17,080 nt of DNA from SIG603 sp963621245 (GCA_963621245.1 CAVFCW010000020.1:1-17080), one strand, 5' to 3'. Shown: positions 1 through 7,968, counted from the first letter of the stretch. Notes: a model not told the origin generated them from the sequence alone. Program-made: numbers and translations.

Positions 1-445
1 CATCGAGCCGCAAAGCGAACAAGTCACGCTGTCGAGTGTGCCGAGTATCTTTACTTTTTATTATAATTGTACAGCGTTCAAATTAGTTTATCAAGCTTTT
101 AAGTTATGAATTTGATACAAGTACAGAGCATATAATATCTACTTTATATGCTCTGTACTGTCAATTTATGAGTTGATGTGGATGTTGATTTTTAGCCTTA
201 GGTGGTGTGTGTATCTTCAATTGCAATTTTGCACATGCGTATACAATCCATTATTAATGTGCTAAACTCATCTTTTATAAGCGAGCAGATTGTTCTCAAT
301 TTCTTTAAAATTAAGCATCAATTGAAAATTTTGATTTTTACTCAATCCTTGCAAATTACAATATGCAAAAACTACTTCAATGTGTTTATCTGAACTAATA
401 TAAAAATCTGCAAACGGTTGATTCCTAGTTTTAAGTGATTTTTGT
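1..445. other. Left-edge stretch without a convincing gene
   Basis: The first 50 bases are clearly richer in G+C than what follows. In one plus-strand frame they read openly to a TAA at 64-66, so they could be the very end of a gene lying mostly outside the window, but too little is visible to call it. The rest is AT-rich. It holds a long perfect hairpin (listed separately) and, on the minus strand directly after the rubrerythrin stop, about 60 codons of open frame with coding-like composition but no start of their own. I see no RNA gene, CRISPR array or insertion sequence here. Confidence 0.5.
120..159. repeat. 16-bp perfect inverted repeat (hairpin)
   Basis: The left arm at 120-135 begins AGTACAGAGCATATAA, and the right arm at 144-159 is its exact reverse complement, with an 8-base loop. 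Neither side has a run of T residues, so it is not a textbook intrinsic terminator. It could still slow or stop transcription reading left from the rubrerythrin gene, or it could be a short repeated palindromic element. Confidence 0.6.
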
Positions 446-988
446 TTAGTAGTTTTCTGCATGTACTTCAAAGTAACTCTGAGGATGATTGCAAACAGGA
501 CATACTTCCGGTGCTTTTGTTCCAACTACGATATGTCCGCAGTTACGACATTCCCATACTTTAATTTCACTTTTTTCAAATACAGATGCCGTTTCAATAT
601 TCTTGAGAAGTGCACGGTATCTCTCTTCATGATGCTTCTCAATCTCTCCTACTGCTCGGAATTTTGCCGCAAGCTCCGGGAAACCTTCTTCCTCGGCAGT
701 TTTAGCAAATCCTTCATACATGTCTGTCCATTCGTAGTTTTCTCCGTCTGCTGCCTCCGCTAAGTTATCTTTTGTGGTTCCGATTCCGGCTAATTCTTTG
801 AACCACATTTTAGCGTGTTCTTTTTCGTTATCAGCTGTTTTTAAGAATAATGCCGATATTTGCTCATAGCCTTCTTTTTTTGCGACTGATGCGAAATATG
901 TGTATTTATTTCTTGCCTGTGATTCTCCCGAGAAAGCTTCGAGTAAGTTTTTCTCTGTTTGTGTTCCTGAATATTTGTTTGCTGCCAT
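446..988 (-). CDS. rbr: Rubrerythrin
   Basis: This is a 180-residue non-haem iron protein of the anaerobe oxidative-stress system. Rubrerythrins reduce hydrogen peroxide in the cytoplasm using electrons from rubredoxin or NADH-dependent reductases. The N-terminal two thirds is a ferritin-like four-helix domain, with diiron ligand motifs visible around E22, E55-x-x-H58 (EKEH) and the EIEKHHEE stretch at 115-122. The C-terminal third is a rubredoxin-like domain with CxxC pairs at C147/C150 and C163/C166, separated by the GTKAPEVC segment. Length and domain order are normal for the classical family. The ATG at 986-988 is preceded by AAGGAGG at good spacing. It appears to be transcribed alone from a promoter just upstream. 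Assignment is very secure; the symbol is the generic family one. Confidence 0.97.
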   Translation of the reverse strand: MAANKYSGTQTEKNLLEAFSGESQARNKYTYFASVAKKEGYEQISALFLKTADNEKEHAKMWFKELAGIGTTKDNLAEAADGENYEWTDMYEGFAKTAEEEGFPELAAKFRAVGEIEKHHEERYRALLKNIETASVFEKSEIKVWECRNCGHIVVGTKAPEVCPVCNHPQSYFEVHAENY

Positions 989-1058
989 TTTGTTTTCCTC
1001 CTTTTGCTTTGTGTAGCGTATACTTAACTTTTTTTACAACTGTTTATATATGAATGCT

Positions 1059-1096
1059 ATCTAATTAGATTATACATATTTTATCAAGAAAGTAAA
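1059..1096 (-). promoter_or_regulatory. Rubrerythrin promoter with overlapping palindrome
   Basis: On the minus strand a TATAAT -10 box (1069-1074) lies 16 bases after TTTACT (1091-1096), about 80 bases before the rubrerythrin start. A 12-bp perfect palindrome, ATCTAATTAGAT (1059-1070), overlaps the downstream edge of the -10 box, a typical place for a repressor operator. It is not a match to the PerR box as I know it. The promoter is reasonably supported; the operator role is inferred. Confidence 0.5.
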
Positions 1097-1145
1097 TAAT
1101 AAACAGAAATATTAGCTGTAAATTTTACCTGATTTCTTCTTCCTT

Positions 1146-1201
1146 AATATAATAAAATCCGTGATATTTATTTTCATACGAATATAAACATCACGGATTT
1201 T
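1146..1201 (-). terminator. Intrinsic terminator of the glycosyltransferase/ABC operon
   Basis: A 12-bp perfect stem (AAAATCCGTGAT at 1154-1165 with its complement at 1190-1201) lies 50 bases beyond the stop of the ABC ATPase gene. Read leftwards on the minus strand, the stem is followed by TTTTATTATATT. The plus-strand side is also T-rich, so it may work both ways. Confidence 0.75.
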
Positions 1202-1250
1202 ATTTTTGAAAAACTACTATGCATTTTATGTGGATAACTGCTTGCTCAAA

Positions 1251-2225
1251 TTATTCTCTGTAAGCCGATTCAACAATATCTTCGATATTAGGTTCTTGAA
1301 TAAAAATATTTTGCGGATTGTAAATATTTAAAAGTTTAGAAACAGAAGTCTTCATCACAGAATTATCCAAAACATCGATTTCTAGTGCATTGTCCTCTGT
1401 TTTTGAGAGACTTAAGCCTTCAATATCTTTCCATTTGGGAACGCCATTTGAAAATTCCAGACGAATGATTTGCTTGTGACCAAATTTGTTACGGAAAGCC
1501 GACAACTCTCCGTCAAACATCAACTTGCCTTTGTTTATCATGATAAGGCGCTGACAAACGGATTCGATGTCATCCATATCATGTGTAGTGAGAATAATTG
1601 TGGTGCCTTTTTCCTTGTTTATCATTTTTATTGCTTCACGTAGCATCTTTTTACTGACAACATCCAAGCCGATAGTCGGTTCGTCCAAATAAAGTATTTC
1701 TGGATCATGCAATAAAGCGGCGGATATATTGGCTTTCATTTTTTGTCCCAAGCTCAATTGACGCACAGGCTGATCTAAGAAATTTTCCATATCCAAGATT
1801 TCGGTAAAGAAATCACAGTTTTTGCGGAATTTGTCGTCGGGGATATTATATAGGCTCTTATTAAGTTCAAATGAATCTCTTATAGGCAAATCCCAATATA
1901 ACTGAGAACGCTGACCGAAAACAACTCCGATTTTTTTAGCATTTGCACTTCTATCTTTATACGGGACAATTCCTCCGACATTGACCGTTCCGCTTGTAGG
2001 TATAAGAATACCCGACAGCATTTTTAATGTCGTTGATTTTCCCGCCCCGTTAGGGCCGATGTAGCCGACTATTTCGCCTTTATCTATTGAAAAACTTACA
2101 TTTTTAACTGCTTTCTTAACGGTATACTCTCGATGAAATAACGATTTTACAGCACCCGTTATACCTTTGGTTGATTTTATAATTTGATATTCTTTGCATA
2201 AATTATTTACTTCAATGTATGACAT
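1251..2225 (-). CDS. ABC-2 type exporter, ATP-binding protein (COG4586-like)
   Basis: This 324-residue ATPase energises the two membrane proteins encoded just upstream in the operon. Walker A GPNGAGKS is at 57-64, the signature LSLGQ at 157-161, Walker B with the catalytic glutamate (ILYLDE) at 177-182 and the H-loop TTHD at 213-216. About 90 further residues follow the nucleotide-binding domain, as is usual in this exporter subfamily. I chose the ATG at 2223-2225 (MSYIEV) because AAGGAG lies about 8 bases before it; an upstream in-frame GTG at 2249 lacks a good ribosome binding site. A 13-base gap separates it from the permease gene. It is the last gene of the operon. Because these pumps export diverse compounds, the substrate must be inferred from the neighbours. 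Confidence 0.93.
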   Translation of the reverse strand: MSYIEVNNLCKEYQIIKSTKGITGAVKSLFHREYTVKKAVKNVSFSIDKGEIVGYIGPNGAGKSTTLKMLSGILIPTSGTVNVGGIVPYKDRSANAKKIGVVFGQRSQLYWDLPIRDSFELNKSLYNIPDDKFRKNCDFFTEILDMENFLDQPVRQLSLGQKMKANISAALLHDPEILYLDEPTIGLDVVSKKMLREAIKMINKEKGTTIILTTHDMDDIESVCQRLIMINKGKLMFDGELSAFRNKFGHKQIIRLEFSNGVPKWKDIEGLSLSKTEDNALEIDVLDNSVMKTSVSKLLNIYNPQNIFIQEPNIEDIVESAYRE

Positions 2226-2238
2226 TTTAAAGCTCCTT

Positions 2239-3045
2239 TTAAGATCCACTACTCTTATAATGTTTTAATCCCCAATTCCAAAGAGATATGCTGAGCAAAA
2301 AGCATATAACACCAACTAACGGCGTCAGGTATATCAAAATCTGAGAAAATCCTTCGGGTGCTTCCTTTTGCAGTAAAAAAGATGCCGGATAATAGTTTAT
2401 GTATGCGAAAGGAAGTATAAATGTAAGTAATATTTGGATAATTTTCGGATAAATGGTAATAGGATAATTAATGAATTCCTTAAAATTAAAGAGAAGAAAA
2501 TCCAAAACAGGGTTTTCGTTTAATGTGAAAAAGCTCAAAACCGAACTTGCTATCAGTGCAGATGCCTGAATGAGGGTTGCACCAATAACCATGACAATTA
2601 AGAAAACAATGCTCTTAGCTGAAGCATAAAATGATGTGTTGGCTAAAGCATATATAATTACCGCAATTGACAAAGTTATATGGCTTACATATCCGGAGTT
2701 TATTCCTGAAAATATCTCGTGCACGAAGGGATTAATCGGTTTGGTGAGAGTGAGGTCAAATTCCCCCGTTCTGATTTTAGAACTTAGATTTGATGCAGAA
2801 TTAAAGAAAAATGTTGCAGCTATTGAATACGAAAGGACTGATAAACCGTACAATAGCAAAACCTCATGCGGTTTCCAACCGTTTAAATTTGTGAATTTTG
2901 TTGTTAATATGTAAATTGTTGCATAAGTTGCTCCGTAACCGAGCCATTGACCGACAATTCCTGCAAAGTAAGTGCTTCTGTAAATTGTCGCTGCGCGGAA
3001 AGTTACCGAGAAATAGCTGAAAAATAATTTAAGATATCTTCTCAT
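2239..3045 (-). CDS. ABC-2 family permease (DUF990/PF06182-like)
   Basis: This is a 268-residue integral membrane protein with about six hydrophobic segments. It starts with a basic cytoplasmic stretch (MRRYLKLFF) and contains a conserved-looking RTGEFDLTLTKPINPF segment. That segment matches the pattern of the paired permeases (COG3694/COG4587) that accompany COG4586-type ATPases. The preceding gene ends only 3 bases away and carries the GGAGG ribosome binding site in its tail, so the two are translationally linked. It probably forms a heterodimeric channel with the product of 3049-3843. Family membership is recognised from sequence pattern; the substrate is unknown. Confidence 0.88.
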   Translation of the reverse strand: MRRYLKLFFSYFSVTFRAATIYRSTYFAGIVGQWLGYGATYATIYILTTKFTNLNGWKPHEVLLLYGLSVLSYSIAATFFFNSASNLSSKIRTGEFDLTLTKPINPFVHEIFSGINSGYVSHITLSIAVIIYALANTSFYASAKSIVFLIVMVIGATLIQASALIASSVLSFFTLNENPVLDFLLFNFKEFINYPITIYPKIIQILLTFILPFAYINYYPASFLLQKEAPEGFSQILIYLTPLVGVICFLLSISLWNWGLKHYKSSGS

Positions 3046-3048
3046 GGT

Positions 3049-3843
3049 TTAACCTCCGTTTATTGATAGATTCCTTGTGGCATAATTCCACATTCTTGAA
3101 TCCAGAAGATTGAGAATAATCAACCATCCGGCGGCAATTAATATGCTCTGACATGACTGTTGCAGTGTTATGCGACTTAAAATGATGTTGATCGGCTCAA
3201 ATGTAATGTAACGAAAAGGTAAAAAATAACTTGCCTTTTGTAAAACGGAAGGATAAAACCACAGAGGAACGGTGGTTCCGCCGAAAAATTTGGTGAATGC
3301 ATCCACATAAAAACGCAGATACCAACATCTTTGAATTTTGAATGCCAATAAACCGAACAAATATGTTATTTCGAACATAATCAAAATTCCCAGTATCACT
3401 GCTATAATGAATAGCAAAGAAGGAATAAGAGATATGCTCGTTTCATTGCCTATTACCAACATTACTATGCCTATGAGAGTAACAGGGAGAACCCTGATAA
3501 TTAAATTATAAGAGTTTTTGCCGAGAGTATTTGATAACAGGTAGTATTTATAGGATATTGGTTTAAGTAATTCAGTTGAAATACTTCCGTCGAGTATTGC
3601 ATTTTCTATTGTTGAAGATACATTAGCTCTGGTCAGAGTGGAAACAAACAGATTTATCAACACATACAAAATCATGTCATAGAATGAGTTTCCATCACAT
3701 AATTCTGTACCAAGCAGAGCTTTCCACAGACAAATTTGTATTCCAAAAGAAAGAATTGTGCTGACCATACCGCTTAAAGCAGCAGATTTATATATTATTT
3801 GAGACTTAAAAGCTTTTTGAAAGACAACTATATATTTATTCAC
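3049..3843 (-). CDS. ABC-2 family permease, second subunit
   Basis: This is a 264-residue membrane protein with about six hydrophobic segments and the same general plan as its partner downstream. The stretch AILDGSISTELLKPISYKYY corresponds to the RTGEFDLTLTKPINPF region of the partner, which suggests the two permeases are diverged paralogues forming one heterodimeric exporter. Translation begins at a GTG (3841-3843) with AAGGTGAT about 7 bases upstream. The 37-base gap to the NUDIX gene contains no terminator that I can see, so it should be co-transcribed with the biosynthetic genes. The substrate is unknown but is plausibly the product of the enzymes encoded upstream. Confidence 0.87.
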   Translation of the reverse strand: MNKYIVVFQKAFKSQIIYKSAALSGMVSTILSFGIQICLWKALLGTELCDGNSFYDMILYVLINLFVSTLTRANVSSTIENAILDGSISTELLKPISYKYYLLSNTLGKNSYNLIIRVLPVTLIGIVMLVIGNETSISLIPSLLFIIAVILGILIMFEITYLFGLLAFKIQRCWYLRFYVDAFTKFFGGTTVPLWFYPSVLQKASYFLPFRYITFEPINIILSRITLQQSCQSILIAAGWLIILNLLDSRMWNYATRNLSINGG

Positions 3844-3880
3844 AGATTATCACCTTGCTTTTTGATGCGAATCATAAATA

Positions 3881-4330
3881 TTATTTCAAGCTATATTTTT
3901 CTGATATTTGTTTGATAAATTCTTTTGTTTCACTAAATTCAATGGAATCTAACATTGATGAATAATCAATTAAAAGAATCTCTCCGATTTCATCGGGATT
4001 GGCTTTGAATTTATCACACATATCATGAAGCTTAATAATATAAAACCAAGTTATTTGTTCGCTGTAAATTGAAGAGTTTTTGAATTTAAAATATAATGGC
4101 TCGTCAATTTGAGCAACGATATCATACATATCCTCAGTCAGATTGATTTCTTCATTAATTTCTCGTTTTACTGCGTCAATAAGAGACTCACCTTCTTTTA
4201 CTCCGCCTTTCACAAAATCAATATACGGATGAAAATCTGCAGATTTAACATCATGCTCCGATGTTTTTTGTATCAGAAGATATTTGGAGTCAGAAAGGAT
4301 GATTGCACCAACTGCTGTACGTTTTTTCAT
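3881..4330 (-). CDS. NUDIX hydrolase
   Basis: This 149-residue protein hydrolyses a nucleoside diphosphate linked to another group, by family definition. The Nudix box spans 42-64: G42-x5-E48-x7-R56-E57-x-x-E60-E61, with the usual glycine near its end replaced by N63. The metal-binding glutamates are all present, so it should be active. I prefer the ATG at 4328-4330 (MKKRTAVG), which has AGAGGTG at suitable distance; an earlier ATG at 4354 directly abuts the stop of the previous gene (TAAATG) and could give 8 extra residues. In an operon with two sugar transferases it may clear or recycle a nucleotide sugar or nucleotide by-product, which is inference. A housekeeping or sanitising role is the alternative. 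Confidence 0.9.
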   Translation of the reverse strand: MKKRTAVGAIILSDSKYLLIQKTSEHDVKSADFHPYIDFVKGGVKEGESLIDAVKREINEEINLTEDMYDIVAQIDEPLYFKFKNSSIYSEQITWFYIIKLHDMCDKFKANPDEIGEILLIDYSSMLDSIEFSETKEFIKQISEKYSLK

Positions 4331-4354
4331 TTTAAACACACCTCTTACTGACAT

Positions 4355-5383
4355 TTAGTCTTTACATGTACACTCTTGAACAGTTCGAATATTATTGTAT
4401 GAAATCATGTCCTTAATTGTTTCAGGACTATATTCAACCGCTACAGAAGCTTTTTCAATTAGGTCTACATGTTCATGATGTTCACATAGATCCGCTAACT
4501 CCTTAGGCGAACAACCAATTCTTCTATTTTTCATAAGATAATCAATACTCTGAATAATGCAATAATTGCAGGCTAATGCACAAGGGATGTTATTGCTCCA
4601 AGACATCCAAGAAGAAGTGCATTCTAAAACCCTTTTATCAGGAGTTGTTATAGATAGAATATTATAGTTGTTGATTAATTTTCTTGTGTAAACATCCGAT
4701 TTAGTTAACATCCTTAAAAAGTTTAAATCACCAGTGGTACCTTTGTCAATTACTAAATTGTTATCGATTAGCTCGAATTTGTAACCAAGTTGACTTACAA
4801 TATCAAGATTAACAGGATTTCCTAAATCGTGCATATAACATGGTATTTTAAACTGGTTTGAAGCTGCGCAAGATGATTTATTAAAATTTTTGACACCATA
4901 TTTGTAACAGAGTTCAGAAATTATTTCTTTTTGATTGTTATCCATAATCTTTCTTTTACTCTCACTATGTAAACCGGCAAAAGAAATCCTTTTTGATACT
5001 CCCGATGCTACTTTAATTATATTTTCTATATTCTCTATGGTATCATTTTTGCCTGTAATAATCGGTCTGGCTAAAATAGTAATTTGACCGAAGCGATCAT
5101 ATAAATAATTTATTGTTTTTACTCTGTCTTCAAAAGAATATCCACCTTCATTTAATCCTGTCAGAGTATATTGCAAAAACATTTTGTTAGTATTTAGCTT
5201 TGACAATTCATCAATCAATTTTTTAGATATTGCTGAAGGTACCGCTTTTGTGCATACCCCAAAATACATATCCTCGGTGACTAATGTATTGATTTTATCA
5301 TAAGTATCCATTATCTGTAAATCTGTAAAAGGGTCACCGTAAGCATTGTTAACTGAAATAAAAATATTCTTAACCCACTCCAT
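4355..5383 (-). CDS. Radical-SAM-like protein with apparently permuted domain order
   Basis: This is a 342-residue protein with radical SAM features in an unusual order. It opens with a strand and a GDP motif (NIFISVNNAYGDPFTD, GDP at 16-18), which corresponds to the GGE region normally found after the cluster motif. Then come segments resembling later barrel strands: FGVCTKA (41-47), FLQYTLTGLNE (69-79), ITILARPIITGKND (101-114) and KRISFAGLHSE (131-141). The [4Fe-4S] motif CALACNYC (C268, C272, C275; Cx3Cx2C) sits near the C-terminus after RVLECTSSW. Further cysteines at 159, 172, 182, 255, 291, 300, 338 and 340 could bind another cluster. The start at 5381-5383 has GGAGG 8 bases upstream; an earlier ATG at 5398 overlaps the previous stop. 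There is no room for an upstream cluster motif. Its reaction and substrate are unknown. Confidence 0.72.
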   Translation of the reverse strand: MEWVKNIFISVNNAYGDPFTDLQIMDTYDKINTLVTEDMYFGVCTKAVPSAISKKLIDELSKLNTNKMFLQYTLTGLNEGGYSFEDRVKTINYLYDRFGQITILARPIITGKNDTIENIENIIKVASGVSKRISFAGLHSESKRKIMDNNQKEIISELCYKYGVKNFNKSSCAASNQFKIPCYMHDLGNPVNLDIVSQLGYKFELIDNNLVIDKGTTGDLNFLRMLTKSDVYTRKLINNYNILSITTPDKRVLECTSSWMSWSNNIPCALACNYCIIQSIDYLMKNRRIGCSPKELADLCEHHEHVDLIEKASVAVEYSPETIKDMISYNNIRTVQECTCKD

Positions 5384-5397
5384 AGTTTTTTCCTCCA

Positions 5398-6576
5398 TTA
5401 AATTAAGTTGATTTTTTCTGTTCTTTTGTCTTCTGAAACATTCTTCATGTTTTTGATTATTTCATATCTTATATCTCCTTTCAAAAGTTGCTTAATAATG
5501 TCACTCAGTTCATTGGGTTGAGGTAAATGTTTGAAAACCTTCCCAATGCCTACGTGATTAACTTCATCAGCCACTATAAACTGGTCGCCTTCTTGAGGTA
5601 TTACTATTATCGGAACATTAAGTGTTATAGCTTCGATGGTGCTGTTCATTCCTCCGTGAGTAATAAATATTTTTGACTTTGATAAAATATCTAATTGGTT
5701 AACAGACTTGAAAACAGAAATCCTGTTTTTATCGTAAGATGTTAGCATGCCAATAGATAACTTATTTCCGATAGAAATGACAGAACTTAGTTTCAGAGAG
5801 TCCAAAGTTTTGATTATTAAATTTAGAAGTTCTAAATTATCATTGTTAACAGTGCCAAACGAAACATAGACATCTATTGGTTTTTCTGTATTGCATACTC
5901 TATTTTCAAATGAGGCACCAACGAAATGATATGTGTCATCAAAAGTTTCATAAAAAGGCTGGAATGACGGATAGTTAAAAATTAAATTGTTTTTGCCCTT
6001 ACTGCTAAAGTAATATTGTGCTCTTTCAAATGGAACATGATGTATATCAGATAAGTATTTTGTGTAATTATCTAATTCAGTTAAGAGGTTTTCATATTTT
6101 TCTGAGCATTTAAGTGGGAATCCTAAGCATTTTTTGATACCCGTTTCATTATTGGTAAGAAGGTAATCAGAATAAGCCATCTTAGTGTTTGAACAATAAC
6201 ATTTTATTCCCAACTCACTTTCTATATAGTAGCCAAGGATTGAAAGCCATTCATCATAAATCACAAGATCCGGTATTTCTTTTTCAATTGTGCCAATGAT
6301 ATTGCTTAAATGGAATTTATTGATAATTATTCTCTCGTAAATTAATTTAATTGCTTCATTGAGGTTTGCATTAACAGTTGGATACTGTAAATTAGACTTA
6401 TCATATAAAATATAATTTCTTTGGGTTATCTTGTTATTATCAAGATACTTGAATTGGTTTGCGCTTCCGTAGCATATCACTTCATTTCCCTGTGCGGACA
6501 AATCATTCATTATTTTTTTAGTTGGGTTAAAGTGCCCAATAGAAGTAGGCAGTTGTAAAAAAATAATTTTTGCCAT
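5398..6576 (-). CDS. GT1-family (UGT/macrolide-type) glycosyltransferase
   Basis: This is a 392-residue GT-B fold enzyme of the family that moves a sugar from a nucleotide sugar to a small, often lipophilic acceptor. The N-terminal domain begins with a strand and IGHFNP, where H15 is the likely catalytic base, and has an IPDLVIYDEW stretch at 101-110. The C-terminal donor-binding domain shows VSFGT (238-242), HGGMNS (307-312), a conserved glutamate soon after, and a DQ pair at 331-332. Together these resemble the signature of macrolide and plant-type UGTs. Length is normal. The ATG follows GGGAG by 6 bases, and the gene ends in a TAATG overlap with the upstream ATG of the next ORF. It probably decorates the product of this operon; donor sugar and acceptor cannot be read from sequence. 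Confidence 0.9.
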   Translation of the reverse strand: MAKIIFLQLPTSIGHFNPTKKIMNDLSAQGNEVICYGSANQFKYLDNNKITQRNYILYDKSNLQYPTVNANLNEAIKLIYERIIINKFHLSNIIGTIEKEIPDLVIYDEWLSILGYYIESELGIKCYCSNTKMAYSDYLLTNNETGIKKCLGFPLKCSEKYENLLTELDNYTKYLSDIHHVPFERAQYYFSSKGKNNLIFNYPSFQPFYETFDDTYHFVGASFENRVCNTEKPIDVYVSFGTVNNDNLELLNLIIKTLDSLKLSSVISIGNKLSIGMLTSYDKNRISVFKSVNQLDILSKSKIFITHGGMNSTIEAITLNVPIIVIPQEGDQFIVADEVNHVGIGKVFKHLPQPNELSDIIKQLLKGDIRYEIIKNMKNVSEDKRTEKINLI

Positions 6577-6588
6577 AATTAACTCCCG

Positions 6589-7968
6589 TCAGTTGTTATT
6601 TTGAAAAATATCGGAATTCAACGAGTAAACAGAGTTGTCTGAAATTCTTTCTACTTCATTTAACGAAAGATTTTGCGGAAGTATATTTTTGATGTCATTA
6701 ATATCTCTCCACAACAAGCCGTACATATTTACTCCGTATGGGATGTATGAGTTATTGTAAGTTAAATATACTCTCTTACCGATTCTCTCCATTTCTTTTG
6801 AAAACGGAATTAAATATGTATCGGTTAATATTCTATAGATATCAGTAATAATGATCGCGTCAAAATATTTTGAAGAATATTTCGTTGAGCATCCGAGTTG
6901 ATTTTCAAGTTCTATATTTAAATCAGAACATTCAATCATTGATTTTTGCTTTTTGTTTACGTAAAAAGCGTTGCTTACTGATTTTATTGTTTTTAAAGCT
7001 TCGGATGTGCTTGCACCGACAAAGAGAATTTTGTTATCAGTACTGCTGTTACAGTACTCGCTAATAGTTCCCCATAGCTTATTTGGGTATTCAGGAAGCA
7101 CATGCCTCAATATGAGGTTATCATAAAATGACATAATAGCTTGCATATGTGTGCTGAAAGTGTATAAGAAAATCTCGGTTTCAAAAGAAAATGTTTTCTG
7201 ATGCATTATCAGCCTGTTGTCTCTGTTGCTTTTCTCTTTTTGATTATTGGAAGCTGTCGGGTGCGGTATGTGAAACAAAGGATTGATACTGTCAAAGATA
7301 AAATTTCCGCCGTTCAAATAGCAACTGTAAGCGAAATCAACATCTTCGGATCCCCAGCCTTTAAAAGATTCATCAAATAATCCGCTCTTATCAATTAATT
7401 TTTTTGAGACAGTTAATGCACATGACCAAGCATAACACCAAGGCGTATACACATGATCACTCGCAAATAATTCTTTTCGGCGATCAATCCATTTTGATGA
7501 AGCCGAGTATTTTGACAGAAATTCAGTAAATGTTTGAGAATTTGGTGCAGAAAGCAATTCTGTCGTAAAACCTTTCATGGTTTCGCTGACATCAGTGAAT
7601 AAACCGTATATTTCATGAATTACAAAATAGTTGTCTGAATTTGAGTACTTATGAAGAATTGTTGATACAAAGTCACAATTCATTACAACTCCGGAATCAA
7701 TAAAAGATATTAAATCTCCTCTGGCGTTTTTTATACCGACATTTCTGACCAAACTTGGATTGCCATTAGAACTTTCAATTTTTATGTAATGAAGAGATAT
7801 TTTGTTAATGTAGTATTTAACGGTATTTTCAGTATCATCTATCGAGGCGTCATCAACAACTATAACTTCAAAGTCATTTTTGTCCGCATGCGTCTGGTTA
7901 GATAAAGCGATAAGAGTTTTCTCCAAATAATCTTGTCTGTTGTGGGTAGGTATAACAATTGAAAGCAT
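6589..7968 (-). CDS. GT2-family glycosyltransferase with C-terminal Rossmann-like extension
   Basis: This is a 459-residue protein and the first gene of the operon. Residues 1-260 are a GT-A glycosyltransferase: MLSIVIPTHNRQDYLEKTL, VVDDAS with VDD at 38-40, and WGSED at 205-209, a motif seen in chondroitin-polymerase and galactosyltransferase-like GT2 enzymes. The position where many relatives have a DxD-type metal site reads DSG (91-93), so one aspartate appears replaced. Residues 312-405 form a second alternating strand/helix region (KILFVGAST, FDAIIITD, KRVYLTY) like a small Rossmann domain, perhaps methyltransferase- or GT-B-derived; I cannot name it. The start at 7966-7968 has AGGAG 8 bases upstream, which rules out the 37 extra residues of a longer reading. 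It probably starts or extends a glycan on the pathway product. Confidence 0.88.
   Translation of the reverse strand: MLSIVIPTHNRQDYLEKTLIALSNQTHADKNDFEVIVVDDASIDDTENTVKYYINKISLHYIKIESSNGNPSLVRNVGIKNARGDLISFIDSGVVMNCDFVSTILHKYSNSDNYFVIHEIYGLFTDVSETMKGFTTELLSAPNSQTFTEFLSKYSASSKWIDRRKELFASDHVYTPWCYAWSCALTVSKKLIDKSGLFDESFKGWGSEDVDFAYSCYLNGGNFIFDSINPLFHIPHPTASNNQKEKSNRDNRLIMHQKTFSFETEIFLYTFSTHMQAIMSFYDNLILRHVLPEYPNKLWGTISEYCNSSTDNKILFVGASTSEALKTIKSVSNAFYVNKKQKSMIECSDLNIELENQLGCSTKYSSKYFDAIIITDIYRILTDTYLIPFSKEMERIGKRVYLTYNNSYIPYGVNMYGLLWRDINDIKNILPQNLSLNEVERISDNSVYSLNSDIFQNNN

Noticed and set aside
2226..2249. Extended GTG start for the ABC ATPase
   Set aside because: The ribosome site AAGGAG lies inside this extension, positioned for the ATG at 2225.
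6870..7064. Plus-strand open frame opposite the GT2 gene
   Set aside because: It has no ribosome site, lies entirely within a well-supported gene on the other strand, and has non-protein-like composition.
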